A stretch of DNA of 28,816 nucleotides from Chara braunii (GCA_003427395.1 BFEA01000538.1:990037-1018852); one strand, 5' to 3'; positions 11,141-20,720 are shown, counted from the first letter of the stretch. Notes: generated by a model not told the origin, from the letters alone. Program-made: numbers and translations.

Positions 11141-11600
11141 CCTTAAACACAAGGTCTGACCACACGTCCGTATCTTGTGACATACGGGGTTTCTGGCGGA
11201 CGAGGTCGTGAACGGAAACCATACATGACATTCATAGATGATCCATATACGTGGCTCTGCGGTTCGTGGACAGTTGCATTCTCTGAAAAACGGACATGTA
11301 TTTCATCCTGACAAACCCTCCTGATCGTGCTAAGGAATTCCCTATACAGTCTCGTAGGTCGGACACTTTCTCTTCCACCTCATGCCACAATGATAAACAT
11401 CTGACCCGACCTACTCATACGAGATCTGACCGCCCATCTACATCGGGGGGAGACATCACGGGCTTGAACTTGGATCGCTGAAGTACCATCTCGTTCTGTG
11501 CCACGAGCACAACTGCATCCATAAGTTTTCTACTTTTGTTTGAAGAAGCCACACATAGCACTCTCGCGAAAGGACACCCGTCATCAGTCAACCGCACTCA
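11141..11600 (-). pseudogene. Family A copy 4: 5'-truncated 3' half
   Basis: On the minus strand this matches only the C-terminal half of family A: the VRLTDDGCPFARVLCVASS stretch, NKSRKL, DAVVLV, then DVDGRSDLV and a stop, then further similarity (EVEEKVSD, IRDCIGNSLAR-like, MKYMSVF) toward the 3' end. The N-terminal half is missing. The break at about 11598 joins a second copy of the 3' flank (CCTTAAACAC at 11141 and 11611, spacing 470), so copies 4 and 3 look like a partial tandem duplication. Function unknown. Confidence 0.75.
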
Positions 11601-11612
11601 ATATGTTTTCCC

Positions 11613-12617
11613 TTAAACACAAGGTCTGACAACCCGTCCGGACCTTGTGACATATAAGGTTTCTCGCGGACAAGGTCGTGAACCGAAGCCATACATGGCA
11701 TTCATAGATGATCCATATACGTGGCTCTGCGGTTCGTGGACCGTTGCAGTCTCCGAAAACACGGACATGTATTTCATCTTGACAAACCCTCCTCGTCGTG
11801 CTAAGGAATTCCCTATACAGTCACGTATTTCAGACACTTTCTCTTCCACGTCACGCCACAATGACAAAAAAACTCTTACCGGACCTGCTGTCACCAAGTA
11901 TGACCGCCCATCTACATCTGGGCGAGACATAACCGCCTTGAACTTGGATCCCTGAAGCACCATCTCGTTGCGTGACACAAGCACAACCGCATCCACAAGT
12001 TTCCTACTTTTGCTTGAAGAAGCCACACATAGCACTCTAGCGAAAGGACATCCGTCATCCGTCAACCGCACACAACAGTACAATAGAGCTTCTGGAGAAG
12101 TCCCTGGGCAACGGGGTGGGTAGTGTTCCAAGAATTAACAATGACGAGTGCAGTCCACCAACTCTTGCTTCTGCGAACTTCCCCAAGTTCGTGGCGAAGA
12201 TGTGATGTACTCGCAGCCGAGGCGACGTATGAAGCTGATACGGTAGCGGATCGGTTTACCCTTATCGTCCAGGGTCTTTCGTTGGAGGACACCATCAGGC
12301 AGTGCAATGAGGCTCCCGAACTCTAATATGTTGGCAAACTTGTAATTGCTTGCCTAAGGGCAGGCACGCTCCATCGCCTTCCAATCATTATTGTTCCATT
12401 CGTCGAGATGCCGGTTCATGTACGGTTTGACGGGCATCCATGGGTCCTCGTCGAAGTCCTCCTTGGCTGCTTCGTCGATCCATGTTTGACCGTCATGATG
12501 CCGCACCGATGTCGCACAAGGTGAAAACGGTTTTGCCAAGCGCATGTGCTTTTCTGGACTCAACCGCATGTGCGTCTCGGGACTCACGCTGATGCTTGTC
12601 GAAGGTCTCGACGACAT
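11613..12617 (-). pseudogene. Family A copy 3: full length, two nonsense codons
   Basis: From ATG at 12617 one frame runs 1005 nt to the stop at 11613, exactly the length of copy 2. It is interrupted only by TAG at 12354-12356 and TAA at 12135-12137, with no frameshift. Residues before and after both stops align with copies 1 and 2: DEDPWM, then CP-stop where the others have CPW, then KFAN, EFGSLI, SSPRTW and QELVDC, then stop where copy 2 has Ser, and then CCVRLTDDG, RVLCVASS, VEEKVSEIRDCIGNSLA and MKYMSVF. The C-terminal ~40 residues (tail ending RSGRVVRPCV) are absent from intact copy 1. No known domain recognised. A spliced gene with short introns over the stops is possible but less likely, because homology is continuous. 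Confidence 0.75.
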
Positions 12618-12766
12618 TAAGCTCCCTACACATCACGGAAACACAAACGACATTAACGGACGTGTAGACCGTCGTAAATAAAGTTGTCCAATGATAAGTC
12701 CCCTTGTGCGGCCAACACTCAACCGTCACGCCCGCACTACAAATCGACAAGCTCGTCACTTAATCA

Positions 12767-12837
12767 AAGTGCAAGTGAACTCTCACTTACGTGCGAGCCA
12801 ACCCTCACTTAAGCAAAGTGCGAGTGAACTCTCACTT
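12767..12837. repeat. Three adjacent copies of the AAGTGCGAGT palindrome
   Basis: Copies at 12767-12788 and 12816-12837 have arms AAGTGC(A/G)AGT and ACTCTCACTT around a GA spacer. A more diverged copy lies between them (about 12790-12811). The last copy overlaps the stop codon of family A copy 2, whose TGA comes from the palindrome arm. Confidence 0.85.
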
Positions 12838-13836
12838 AAGTCTGACCACACGTCCAGATCTAGTGACATTCGGGGTTCCCCGGAGACGAGGTCGTGTACC
12901 GAAGCCATACAAAGCATTCATTGATGATCCGTACGCGCAGATCTGCGGTTCGTCGACTGATGCACTCTCCGAAAAGACGGACATGTATTTCATCCTAACA
13001 AACACTCCCGGTCGTGCTAAGGAATTCCCTATACAGTCCCGTATATCAAACACTTTCTCCTCGACCTCATGATGCAACGAAAAGTTTTAGACCGGCCCTG
13101 CTATAACCAAATCTCGCCACCCATCTACACGTTCTGGCCCGCGCGTCGGCACGAATTTGGACCCCTCAATTACCACCTCGTTGCGTGATACAAGCACAAC
13201 TGCATCGACGAGTTTCCTGCTCTTGTTCGACGCAACGACACATAGAACTCTGACGAAATCAGACCCGGACACTTTCAATCACACACAACAGTATGACACA
13301 ACTTGTGGAGAATTCCCGGGGCACCAGAGCGGGTACTGGTCCAGGAACGAGCAGTGACGAGCGCAGTCCACCAACTCTTGTTTCCGCGAGCCTCCCCAAG
13401 TTCGTGGTGACGACCTGACGTAGTGGCACTCGAGGCGGCTGAAATGGCGGCTAATGCAGCCCAGTGCTCTGCGCATATGGTTCAGGAACTTGTGTCCGAG
13501 GACAGCGTCAGACAGCGGGATGAGGTTCCCGAACTCCAACATGTTGGCGAATCTGTACTGGCTTCCCCAAGGGCAGCGACTCTCCATTGTGGCCCAATTC
13601 CCATTGCACCAATTGTCAATATGCCCGTCCATGCATGGGACGACGATCATCCAGGGGTCCTCGTCGAAGTCCTCTGTGGTCGCTTCGTGGATCGTAGTCA
13701 CACCGTTGAAATGCCGCACTGATCTCGCGCAAGGAGGAAACGGTTCTGCCAAGCGAATGTGCGTTTTGGGACGCATGGTTTGTGGTGTCGAGAAGATCGA
13801 CTCAAAGATTCGTGGTGTCGAGAAGGTCGCCTCCAT
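12832..13836 (-). pseudogene. Family A copy 2: full length, two nonsense codons
   Basis: ATG at 13836 and stop at 12832 give 1005 nt in one frame, interrupted by TGA at 13279-13281 and TAA at 13087-13089. Both interruptions fall where other copies have Arg (YCCV-R-L and AGPV-R-V). Conserved blocks in order: LAEPFPPC, DFDEDPWM, CPWGSQYRFANMLEFG, SSPRTWGGSRKQELVDCAR, FLDQYPLWCPG, RVLCVVASNKSRKLVDAVV, RDCIGNSLARPG and MKYMSVFSE. It is highly similar to copy 3. Upstream frame extends open to 13938 but without a better ATG. Function unknown. Confidence 0.75.
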
Positions 13837-13965
13837 TATGCACCCTACACACCATGCGCACATACCAAACGATACACACGGGCACGACAACGTGTATGAA
13901 CACAGTTGGCGAACGGGAACTGCCGTGGCCACGCCCACATGCAGTCGTCAAGACATTCACTCAAG

Positions 13966-14115
13966 CGGATTGCTCGGGGTTCAGAGCANAAGTGCGAGTG
14001 AACTCGCANTTAGATGGAGAGACAGGTGGTCACACCGCTGAAGTGGANTGCTCGTGGTGNACACAGCAAGTGCGAGTGAACTCGCACTTAGATGGAGAGA
14101 TAGGTGCGCACACCA
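13966..14115 (+). repeat. Two ~75 bp palindrome-bearing modules
   Basis: Consensus: GATTGCTCGGGGT, ACACAGCA, the palindrome, TTAGATGGAGAGA, then AGGTGCGCACACC. Palindromes lie at 13990-14011 and 14068-14089, and the second is perfect: arms AAGTGCGAGT and ACTCGCACTT around GA. The same module appears at 9690, 10372, 16205, 16285 and, inverted, 27310. Eight single unresolved bases (N) fall between 13989 and 14198, suggesting collapsed near-identical copies. Confidence 0.85.
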
Positions 14116-14222
14116 TGAGCTCATGTGTGTAATGTATAAGGAAATCGGCGTGTAACATCCGTTCANAACTTTCANTTCTACCGATGNCGACAGGCCGNTG
14201 TGTACATGCGTTCATTCAAAGT

Positions 14223-15095
14223 TCAAAGAGGCGACCCGAACGTAAGACACTGCGGCGCATCGACTGGAGCATCTTCCGCGAACATAGAAATATATTTCAT
14301 GCGAACGAACCCGGTCCTTTCGGCCAGAGACCTCCCTATAGCATCCCGTATAGAGGATGCTTGAGCTTCAACCTCACGCCAAGCGTCCACATCATCCACC
14401 TTACCCCCGATTACAAAATCCCATGTCCCTTCGTATTCTATTGTGACCAAACCGATAATGTCTCTCCCGAGGTGCAACTCATTCCTGAACACGTAGACCA
14501 CAGCGTCAGTCAAGGTCCTACTCCGATTTGAACACGCTACGCAAAGGACCCTAGATAAGAATAACTTTCCGAGACACAATCTAACGCAGCAGTAGGAAAC
14601 TGCTCGAGGCGACAGCCCTAGAGAGCGCAACGGGTACTGATCGAGAAACTCGGAATATCGTGCACAGGCAAGCAACTCGTGTTTCCGCGAGCGGGACCAT
14701 GTGCGCGGCGAAGCAGTCACGACACTGCAGGCCAACACATTTTGATGACGAGGAATATTTAGCTTTGCACTCAAGCAACGACACCGAACTGAACCCAGCA
14801 CAGCTCTAGGCACGGGAATGAGACTCCCAAACTCGCACATGTTAGCGAACTTGTAGTCGTCCGTCCACGGACACTCCCTGAGCATTATGTCCCATTCAAG
14901 CTCCTTCCACGAGTCCCGGGAAGCATCAGTGAACGGGGGGACCTTCATCCAAGGATCACACTCTATCTCGTCTCTTGTCGCACCGTCAATAAGAGTGGAG
15001 TTTCCACTGCCGGAGACGCGCAGCGCGCATGGGGGGAAAGGGTATGCCATGCGCTCACGCCAATCACCCAGGATAATCAACTCCGACATGGCCAT
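14223..15095 (-). CDS. Family A copy 1: intact hypothetical protein, 290 aa
   Basis: This is the only family A copy with no internal stop. The open frame extends to 15128, but that codon is TTG. The first ATG is at 15095 (another at 15089), 17 bases after a CTGCAG acceptor-like site. Visible blocks are FPPCALRV, CDPWMKVPPF, ECPWTDDYKFANMCEFGSLI, SPRTWSRSRKHELLACAR, RVLCVACSNRSRTLTDAVV, DVDAWREVEAQ, IRDAIGRSLAERTGF and MKYISMF. Cys and Trp are frequent, there is no signal peptide, and no family is recognised. The protein ends ~40 residues before copies 2 and 3 do. A perfect palindrome sits about 130 bases 3' of the stop. It lies just outside the 15.3 kb arm. The role is unknown; being the intact member of a decaying cluster, it may be the functional paralogue. 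Confidence 0.65.
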   Translation of the reverse strand: MAMSELIILGDWRERMAYPFPPCALRVSGSGNSTLIDGATRDEIECDPWMKVPPFTDASRDSWKELEWDIMLRECPWTDDYKFANMCEFGSLIPVPRAVLGSVRCRCLSAKLNIPRHQNVLACSVVTASPRTWSRSRKHELLACARYSEFLDQYPLRSLGLSPRAVSYCCVRLCLGKLFLSRVLCVACSNRSRTLTDAVVYVFRNELHLGRDIIGLVTIEYEGTWDFVIGGKVDDVDAWREVEAQASSIRDAIGRSLAERTGFVRMKYISMFAEDAPVDAPQCLTFGSPL

Positions 15096-15295
15096 CGCGA
15101 TCGGCAAATGCCCTGCAGGCCACAACAAAAAAAAATTAAGCGAATGCTTTCACCCTGCTCACAGGGAAAGAAAATAACCATGCCCCCCAAGGACGTCCGT
15201 TGAAACTCCGATGGCGGGCATCTTGTTGAACACGACCACCACCGCACGGCCGCACTGTACCCAGTCGGGCGAGAGGCACATCAACGGGCATGGCA
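15096..15295. other. Spacer between family A copy 1 and the left arm
   Basis: An A run at 15124-15135 and a GC-rich stretch (15230-15275). No gene seen. On the minus strand a CTGCAG site precedes the family A start and may be a 3' splice site. Confidence 0.5.
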
Positions 15296-15342
15296 GGAGA
15301 GAGAGAGACAGAGACAGAGAGAGAAAGAGAGACTCTAGTTGA
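15296..15342. repeat. GA/CAGA-rich tract at left arm terminus
   Basis: Interrupted GA repeat followed by GACTCTAGTTGAAC. The right arm ends with the same sequence inverted, running into pure CT at the window end. Confidence 0.85.
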
Positions 15343-15463
15343 ACAGCATTCGACAGAGAACCGTAAGGAAGTGTCAAACATCACTACATGTATGTCAGGC
15401 TTAGCACCCACGGTCACGTATACAAGCAATGGAAGTGACAACGAGCCCTCTGCGTCGGTTTAA

Positions 15464-16114
15464 ATGACCACCTTCAAGAAGTGCCAAACAGTCGGCGGTC
15501 TCAGGTCTCTAGTGCTAGAAGCATTCATAGGGGACCTTGCAACAGAACTGCTTGGCGTAGCACTAGATGCTCACCAAACAGTTTTGGATGTCGATCGTAT
15601 GGACACATCATATAATGCTTACCAGCAAGCAGCGGCTGATTGCAGGACCTTCTATCCGGTGTGGATCTTTGAGAGCAGATTTGACGCAATCCACCGTTAG
15701 ATCCATTCCGGCGAGGGGGACCTGCCATTCTGCCGTTGTTTACTGTACTCATTACGTGGGAATCGACGACGTGAGGAACCGACAATGAACATTCTTAGGG
15801 GACTTTGCGACCATGTTTGGAACTTATTGGCGTAGCACTAGATGCTCACCAAGCAGTTCTGGATGTCGGTTATATCGACACATCATATGATGCCTTACAA
15901 GCAAACTGTGGTTGGATCCCGGCCCCCATCCCTGGTGTGGATCTATGAGAGCAGATTTGACGCAATCCACCGTTAGATCCACATCGGAGAGGCGGACCGG
16001 TCATCCTGCCGCTGTTCAGTGTAGTCATCATGCGGGAGTCGACATCGCAAGAACCAGACGATGTTCCAATTGGGACGTGCTCTTATTTCGTGATGTGCAG
16101 GTGCTTACCGGCGG
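15464..16114. repeat. Left-arm subterminal repeats, two ~275 bp copies
   Basis: TAGCACTAGATGCTCACCA recurs at 15558 and 15833 (spacing 275), each time followed by GATGTCG, a GACACATCATAT block and GAGAGCAGATTTGACGCAATC. These are the inverse of the four copies at 27501-28602. Short frames on both strands reflect the repeat, not genes. Confidence 0.9.
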
Positions 16115-16199
16115 TTCGTTTGCAGAAGTCGGGAGAGAAGGAGAGAGGGAAACATTTGCAGGTTGCCTGTTGTTTTCACAAAGGTCAAGTTGAAGTAAA

Positions 16200-16365
16200 G
16201 TGCGATGCGTTCATTCAAAGTACGAATGAACTCGCACTTAGATGGAGGGTGCAGTTGAAGAAAAGGAGAGAGGGAAACAGTTGCAGGGTGCTCGTCGTTC
16301 ACACCAGAAGTGAGAATGAACTCGCACTTAGATGGAGAAGCAGGTGCGCACACCATCAGCGCGAT
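16200..16365 (+). repeat. Two palindrome-bearing modules of the left arm
   Basis: Palindromes at 16218-16239 and 16308-16329 (right arm ACTCGCACTT intact, left arm AAGTRCGAAT or AAGTGAGAAT), each followed by TAGATGGAG. The second continues into GGTGCGCACACCATCAGCGCG. GAGAGAGGGAAACA precedes each TTGCAG. Confidence 0.85.
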
Positions 16366-16617
16366 GATTTAATATGGACGTTGGCTTGTCATTTGCATAT
16401 TACCCGGTGAAAATGTCATCAAATCTTTGTGTGGAGAAGATACATATCCATTCCTATAAGTAACTCTTGTCATCGCCTTCAAGTTGCCTAGTGTTTTTCT
16501 AAAAGGTGAAGTTGTCGACCACAAGGAGAGTTTCCAGAAATCATTCAATGCAAAAAAATCAGTCAATGGCAAATTGCAAAGTATACAGAGGCGTTTTCAA
16601 AAACAAATGAATACAAA
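16366..16617. repeat. Left-arm core
   Basis: Contains GGCTTGTCATTTG, CATCAAATCTTTGTGTGG and CATATCCATTC, matched in inverse order at 27210-27310 and, more weakly, at 10470-10690. No gene seen. Confidence 0.75.
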
Positions 16618-17253
16618 ATTGCAAAGTACACGGAAGCTTTCCAAAATTCACAAAGTACATGGAGCCTTTCCAAAAATCATTGAAGGACACGTTCTAAGGC
16701 ACATGTAGGCATTCCAAAAATCATTCCAGCCCACGTCGTATAGTCTACATGACATGCCCTTATCTACCGAAGACGCTTCCGTACAGTCTATATCACTCCC
16801 TCTCTTCTTCACAAGCCGAAAAGTTCGGCATTACACATGAAACAAACCCTACCACTAATACGAACATGTCGAAGACCTACACGAAAGCTGATTCAAGCCG
16901 AAGACCTACACGAACGCTGATTCGTACCGAATAAAATTGCAAAGTACACGGAAGCTTTCCAAAATCCACAAAGTACATGGAGCCTTTTCAAAAATCATTG
17001 AAGTACACGTTCTAAGATACGTGTAGGCATTCCAAAAATCATTCCAGCCCACGTCGTATACTCCATATGACATGCCCTTTTCTACAAAAGACGCTTCCAT
17101 ACAGTCTATATCACTCCCCCTCTTCGCCACAAGCCGAAAAGTCCTGCATTACACATGAAACAAACCCAACCTCTAATACGAACATGTCAAAGACCTACAC
17201 GAACGCTGATTCGATCGGAAGACCTACGCGAACGCTGATTCGCGTTGAAGTCA
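16618..17253. repeat. Inner left-arm tandem repeat, 318 bp x2
   Basis: Copies 16618-16935 and 16936-17253 both start ATTGCAAAGTACACGGAAG and are similar throughout (CATTCCAGCCCACGTCGTAT, CAGTCTATATCACTCCC, GACCTACACGAA). The first part resembles the inverted inner repeats of the right arm. Each copy ends in two short ACGAACGCTGATTCG repeats. Short frames translate alike in both copies but look non-coding. Confidence 0.9.
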
Positions 17254-17551
17254 TGCATTAGACAAAAGGTCATCCGAACCCGACACGATGTTCACCTGCC
17301 CACACAAGTCCCAGACAAAAGCTCATCCAGGCCAGAACGGGACACCTTGTGATAGGGTCAGACCCACTGCAAAAGGAGTGAGGTGATAAATGAGAGTCTA
17401 TTCACATATAGAATCCGAATACCGTGAGACGATGAGTATCTTCGTAGCATGCGTCCGGTGAGAAGAGTTAGTACGATCTTCATGGTAGCAGCATGTTCAG
17501 TCTTCGAGTAGCCTCCCGCGATTGTCGTCGTTGCGCTCGTCTATGTTGAAC
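17254..17551. other. Spacer 3' of gene C
   Basis: No gene seen. GAGTCTATTCACA near 17393 is a half copy of the dispersed palindrome. Confidence 0.5.
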
Positions 17552-18157
17552 TCAATTAAAAAAACTTGGTTCGGGAATTCGGGCCTCAAGATCTGCTTCA
17601 ATATTCGACAAATCGCGCATGAGTAAATCTCTTAAAACTCGATTCAAATTGCTCCAGTGACGGATTTGAAACGGACAATGGTCTCCCCAGAATGGGAAAC
17701 TGTCATCATCTTCTCTCACGCCGGATACAAGGAATAATTCTCCATCCAAGCACGAGGCGATATGCATGATGAAGATCGATAAGAAAAACGTAATGGCAGG
17801 CTCATAACCTTCTGGCATTCTATCGAGAGATGTGCTGGTTACGTACGAATAATACAAACAGCTTCTCAACTCCCCTTCGGACGCAATGTAGAAATCAATT
17901 TTGAAGACGGGGCTGTCGCGTAGCGTGGCCATCATAATGTACTTAAAAAATGGGGTAGGTGGGGGCGAAACAGACGGCTGGACACGAGCGCGAACGTCTT
18001 TGGGGACCGAAAGATAGCGGTTTATGGGAAGCCCAATGTTGCCAAACCACTCTAAACCATAAATGTTCTCAGTTGCGGCAACAACTGCACTTCGCAGACT
18101 TTCGCAGTAGCCGAGGTCTTTGACAACGACTGCCCCACTGAAACTTCCAGACGACAT
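17552..18157 (-). CDS. Gene C: hypothetical protein, 201 aa
   Basis: An uninterrupted frame from ATG at 18157 to TAA at 17552. The ATG follows a TTTTCTGATGCAGG stretch that looks like a 3' splice acceptor, so a 5' exon or 5'UTR intron is possible. The protein has a Pro stretch (PSVSPPPTPF, residues 61-70) and one hydrophobic segment (about 121-137, rich in Phe/Ile), which may be core or a single membrane span. The C terminus is acidic and charged (DDDSF, then EADLEARIPEP). There are no repeats or recognisable catalytic motifs. It lies inside the putative element, same strand as B1, B2 and D. Unlike its neighbours it is unbroken, which favours a real coding exon. Function unknown. Confidence 0.65.
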   Translation of the reverse strand: MSSGSFSGAVVVKDLGYCESLRSAVVAATENIYGLEWFGNIGLPINRYLSVPKDVRARVQPSVSPPPTPFFKYIMMATLRDSPVFKIDFYIASEGELRSCLYYSYVTSTSLDRMPEGYEPAITFFLSIFIMHIASCLDGELFLVSGVREDDDSFPFWGDHCPFQIRHWSNLNRVLRDLLMRDLSNIEADLEARIPEPSFFN

Positions 18158-18420
18158 CCTGCATCAGAAAACAGAACAGCGCCCTTGTCATATACGGAGA
18201 GGCTGGTAAACGGCAAAGTTGAGACCGTCTGATGTTGGCAAAGTGCGAATGAACTTGAAATTAGATAGACAGTATTTCATGCAATGCGGTATACCGAAGT
18301 TGAGGGGGCATGATGAACGAGAGATAAGTAAGGGGGTGAACATGGAATTCAACGGGCTGTAAGCATAGTGCGAGTCTATTCGCACTAGAGAAAATACGAA
18401 GCAACTAATTCAGAACGCCG
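18158..18420. other. Spacer with two palindrome copies
   Basis: A degenerate copy at 18241-18262 (AAGTGCGAAT arm kept) and a good one at 18367-18386 (arms AGTGCGA and TCGCACT). The second lies 35 bases beyond the B1 stop. Confidence 0.75.
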
Positions 18421-19320
18421 CTAGTGAAAATGTAGATGTCCAGCATCGCAGTAAGGGCAGTCGCATACATATCTCGTCTTCCCGTTGCGCAAAGTCACTT
18501 GCTGAGGTCCGGAGGTTGAATAATCCAGATGGCGGTAAACAAATCGCAATTCGTTGTCCCTATGTTCGACTGTGAAATTTATTTCGTCGCAGCTATCGAA
18601 GAGGTAGTGAAGTTGTTGGTGCACCAAACAGTCGACCCGCAAATGCAACTCATCTTTGAGTGTTTGATCTAGGGCGAGCCTATTTTTGAACCGTGCAAGG
18701 GAACCAGTAGGGCCGGATGTGTGAAACGCTTTAAAAGAAGTGAGTTTCACACCGTGAAATTCCTCCCTTGCGAGAAAAATAGTTCTCATTCGTCTACCGT
18801 CCACCTTCACCGCAGTGAAGAGCGTCACGACGGTGGTGCCTCGATTACACACCCTCGCTCGACGGAAGTAGTCTATGATCACCGGCGCCGACTTCGTCGG
18901 TTGGCCAAGGCAAAACCAGACACACAGTTTTTGATGCAACTTGTCCAACGACGCCCACTTAAGTTTCTCACATAAAATGTGCCATGCTTCAACCATCTTA
19001 GAAGTTTGGACGGGTTCCTCTTCAAGGGGTTCCCTCTTCAGAAGTGACTCCAACCTGATAGGGTATGCCTGTACATCCTTCATCAGAGTGTACAGGTACC
19101 AAAAGTTCGACCCTACATCACGGCAAATCCGAAGTTGTCCTTCTTCCGCACTTTGCCACAAAGGGATTTCCCCGTCCGAGGCAACATCATCTTCGAGGTG
19201 CAGGTAGTCACGGTCCAGACCAGAGCATCCAATGTCTTCTCAAATGTTCTTCAACAAAATGATTAGGTCGAAATCCGGCGCTGAGGACTTCCTACTCTGC
19301 GANGAAGTCCCGATATCCAT
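18421..19320 (-). CDS. Gene B1: B-family hypothetical protein with one in-frame TGA
   Basis: From ATG at 19320 (preceded by CCGCTGATGCAGA, acceptor-like) one frame runs 299 codons to 18421. It is broken only at codon 27 by TGA (19240-19242). Homology to B2 is continuous across it: DLII, then LLKNI-stop where B2 has MNKCI-Trp, then DYLHLE. Other shared blocks are RDVGSNFWYLY, KLHQKLCVWFCLGQP, PVIIDYFRRARVCNRGT, TLFTAVKVDGRRM, the FLAREEF region, VDCLVHQQLHYLFDSCDEI and a C-terminal CDCPYCDAGH. The last is a Cys-x2-Cys-x3-His motif that could bind a metal but lacks a visible partner pair. Downstream of the stop codon the frame is open for 272 codons but has no ATG at its beginning (first codon TTG at 19161). 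One N lies at 19303. Function unknown. It may be a nonsense allele, a misread base or a recoded codon. Confidence 0.6.
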
Positions 19321-19826
19321 TCTGCATCAGCGGAGAAACGCAAGGAAGCGCGTCAGTTGCGATTCTCGCAAGTGCATAAGCAAAAATTCCGGGAATGTTA
19401 TATGCACGAAAGGGTTCCATACTTGGTAATTGGTTCGCACATCGCAAGAGAGTGCAAGTTTTATAACCGCCGTCTAATGCCGACTTATTTTCTACACGTT
19501 ATTCATGTGAGTCGATAACTGAGAGTAGATTCGCACTTCGCAAATCAGCGCAAGTCCTGCAACCGCCGCCGATGATTGGAAAATAAATGACCGTAGATTC
19601 GCACTTCGCAACTGAGCACAAGTCCTGTAACCGCCACTCAACTTCGACTCATCTCTAACACGTCGTTCATGTGGAACGGTGAGATTACTCTCTTATTGGG
19701 TGGAATGGTCTGACTACTCTCTTAATCAGCGCAAGTCCTGCAACGATGACGTCGATGAACGTTGAGGTCGTCCTATGAGTACAGCATCAAAGTGCAAACT
19801 AACTCGGAGTTGTCTCACATAGCAGG
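19321..19826. repeat. Spacer with ~68-95 bp repeats of a TTCGCACTTCGCAA unit
   Basis: GTAGATTCGCACTTCGCAA occurs at 19525 and 19593 (spacing 68), each followed by a GCRCAAGTCCTGYAACCGCC-type tail. A looser copy starts at 19434, and a last tail (AATCAGCGCAAGTCCTGCAAC) sits near 19723. TTCGCACTT is the right half of the dispersed palindrome. Confidence 0.8.
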
Positions 19827-20720
19827 TCATGGCGACTGGTGTCCATCCTCACAGTAAGGACAGTCGTAGATCTGTCTCCGCCTACCCCCTACGAATTCCA
19901 ATGTTTGGACACCCGAACGGTGATGCGAAACTTTTCGTAGAGTGTAGTCATTGCAGTTGTCCTTGTGTTCCAACGTGAATAATATGTCGTCACACAATCC
20001 GAAAAGGAAGTGAAGTTGGGCATGCATTAAATAGTCAACCCTTTGATTCAACTCTTTTGCGAGCGAAGGATCTATTTTGAATCGTTCACGGAAGCGCTCA
20101 AGAGCACCAACGGACGTGGGCTCGCGAAAGTCTTCCCTCACAAGGAAGAAAACTCTCATTTGCTTACCACAAAGCTTGGCCGCCACGAAAAGAGTCAGCA
20201 CAGGGGTGCCACGGTTGAACAGACGAACTCGGCCATGAAAGTCTATGATCACAGGAGAACGCAATTGCGGCTTCCCGATGCAGTACCATGCGCAAAGTTT
20301 AGCATGCTGCTTGTCCATACAACCCCACTCTTGTTCGAAGCACAGCGACTCTCAGTCATCTACCATATCCTCGACGTCCATCTTCTGCTCCTTACTGGAT
20401 GGAACTTCCAAAAGTTGGACTTCTTCTAAACTCCAGTAGAGGTACCACATATTTGATCCTCTATCACGAACTATCGTAATTTGTCCATCAACAACACGTG
20501 TTTCGTGTGCAATGTAACCATCGAGGCCAAACCCTGCTTCGATATGCAGATAATCGCTATCAAGACTGAGCGTTTGTTGTGCCCAAATGCATTTGTTCAT
20601 AATGATAAGATCCGTGTCCACATTCTCGATCGAAAAGGAATACTCGCTCGCATACGACGAGGTTTCGTAGTACGTTGTCTCATATACAACGTCGCACGAT
20701 GGTGTGTCGTCGTCATGCAT
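19827..20720 (-). CDS. Gene B2: paralogue of B1, also with one in-frame TGA
   Basis: From ATG at 20720 (context TTGTCCTGCAGG) the frame runs 297 codons to 19827, interrupted only at codon 123 by TGA (20352-20354). B1 has TGG (Trp) at that aligned position (MVEA-Trp in B1, MVDD-stop in B2), and the next residues align (CxxxxxW, DK, H, KLC). Shared blocks: DLIIMNKCIW, DSDYLHIEAG, RDRGSNMWYLY, KLCAWYCIGKP, SPVIIDFHGRVRLFNRGTP, FFLVREDF, VDYLMHAQLHFLFGLCDDI and C-terminal YDCPYCEDGH. An earlier in-frame ATG at 20765 is possible. A degenerate palindrome overlaps the upstream region (20794-20815). There is no known domain. It sits 3' of gene D on the same strand, slightly overlapping D if the longest frame is used, so D and B2 could be exons of one gene. 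Confidence 0.6.

Noticed and set aside
18421-20720. UGA reassigned to Trp throughout this genome
   Set aside because: B1 and B2 alone would fit, but family A copies also carry TAA and TAG, including TAG at a conserved Trp and TGA at Arg. All three stops therefore interrupt genes, which points to decay rather than a changed code.
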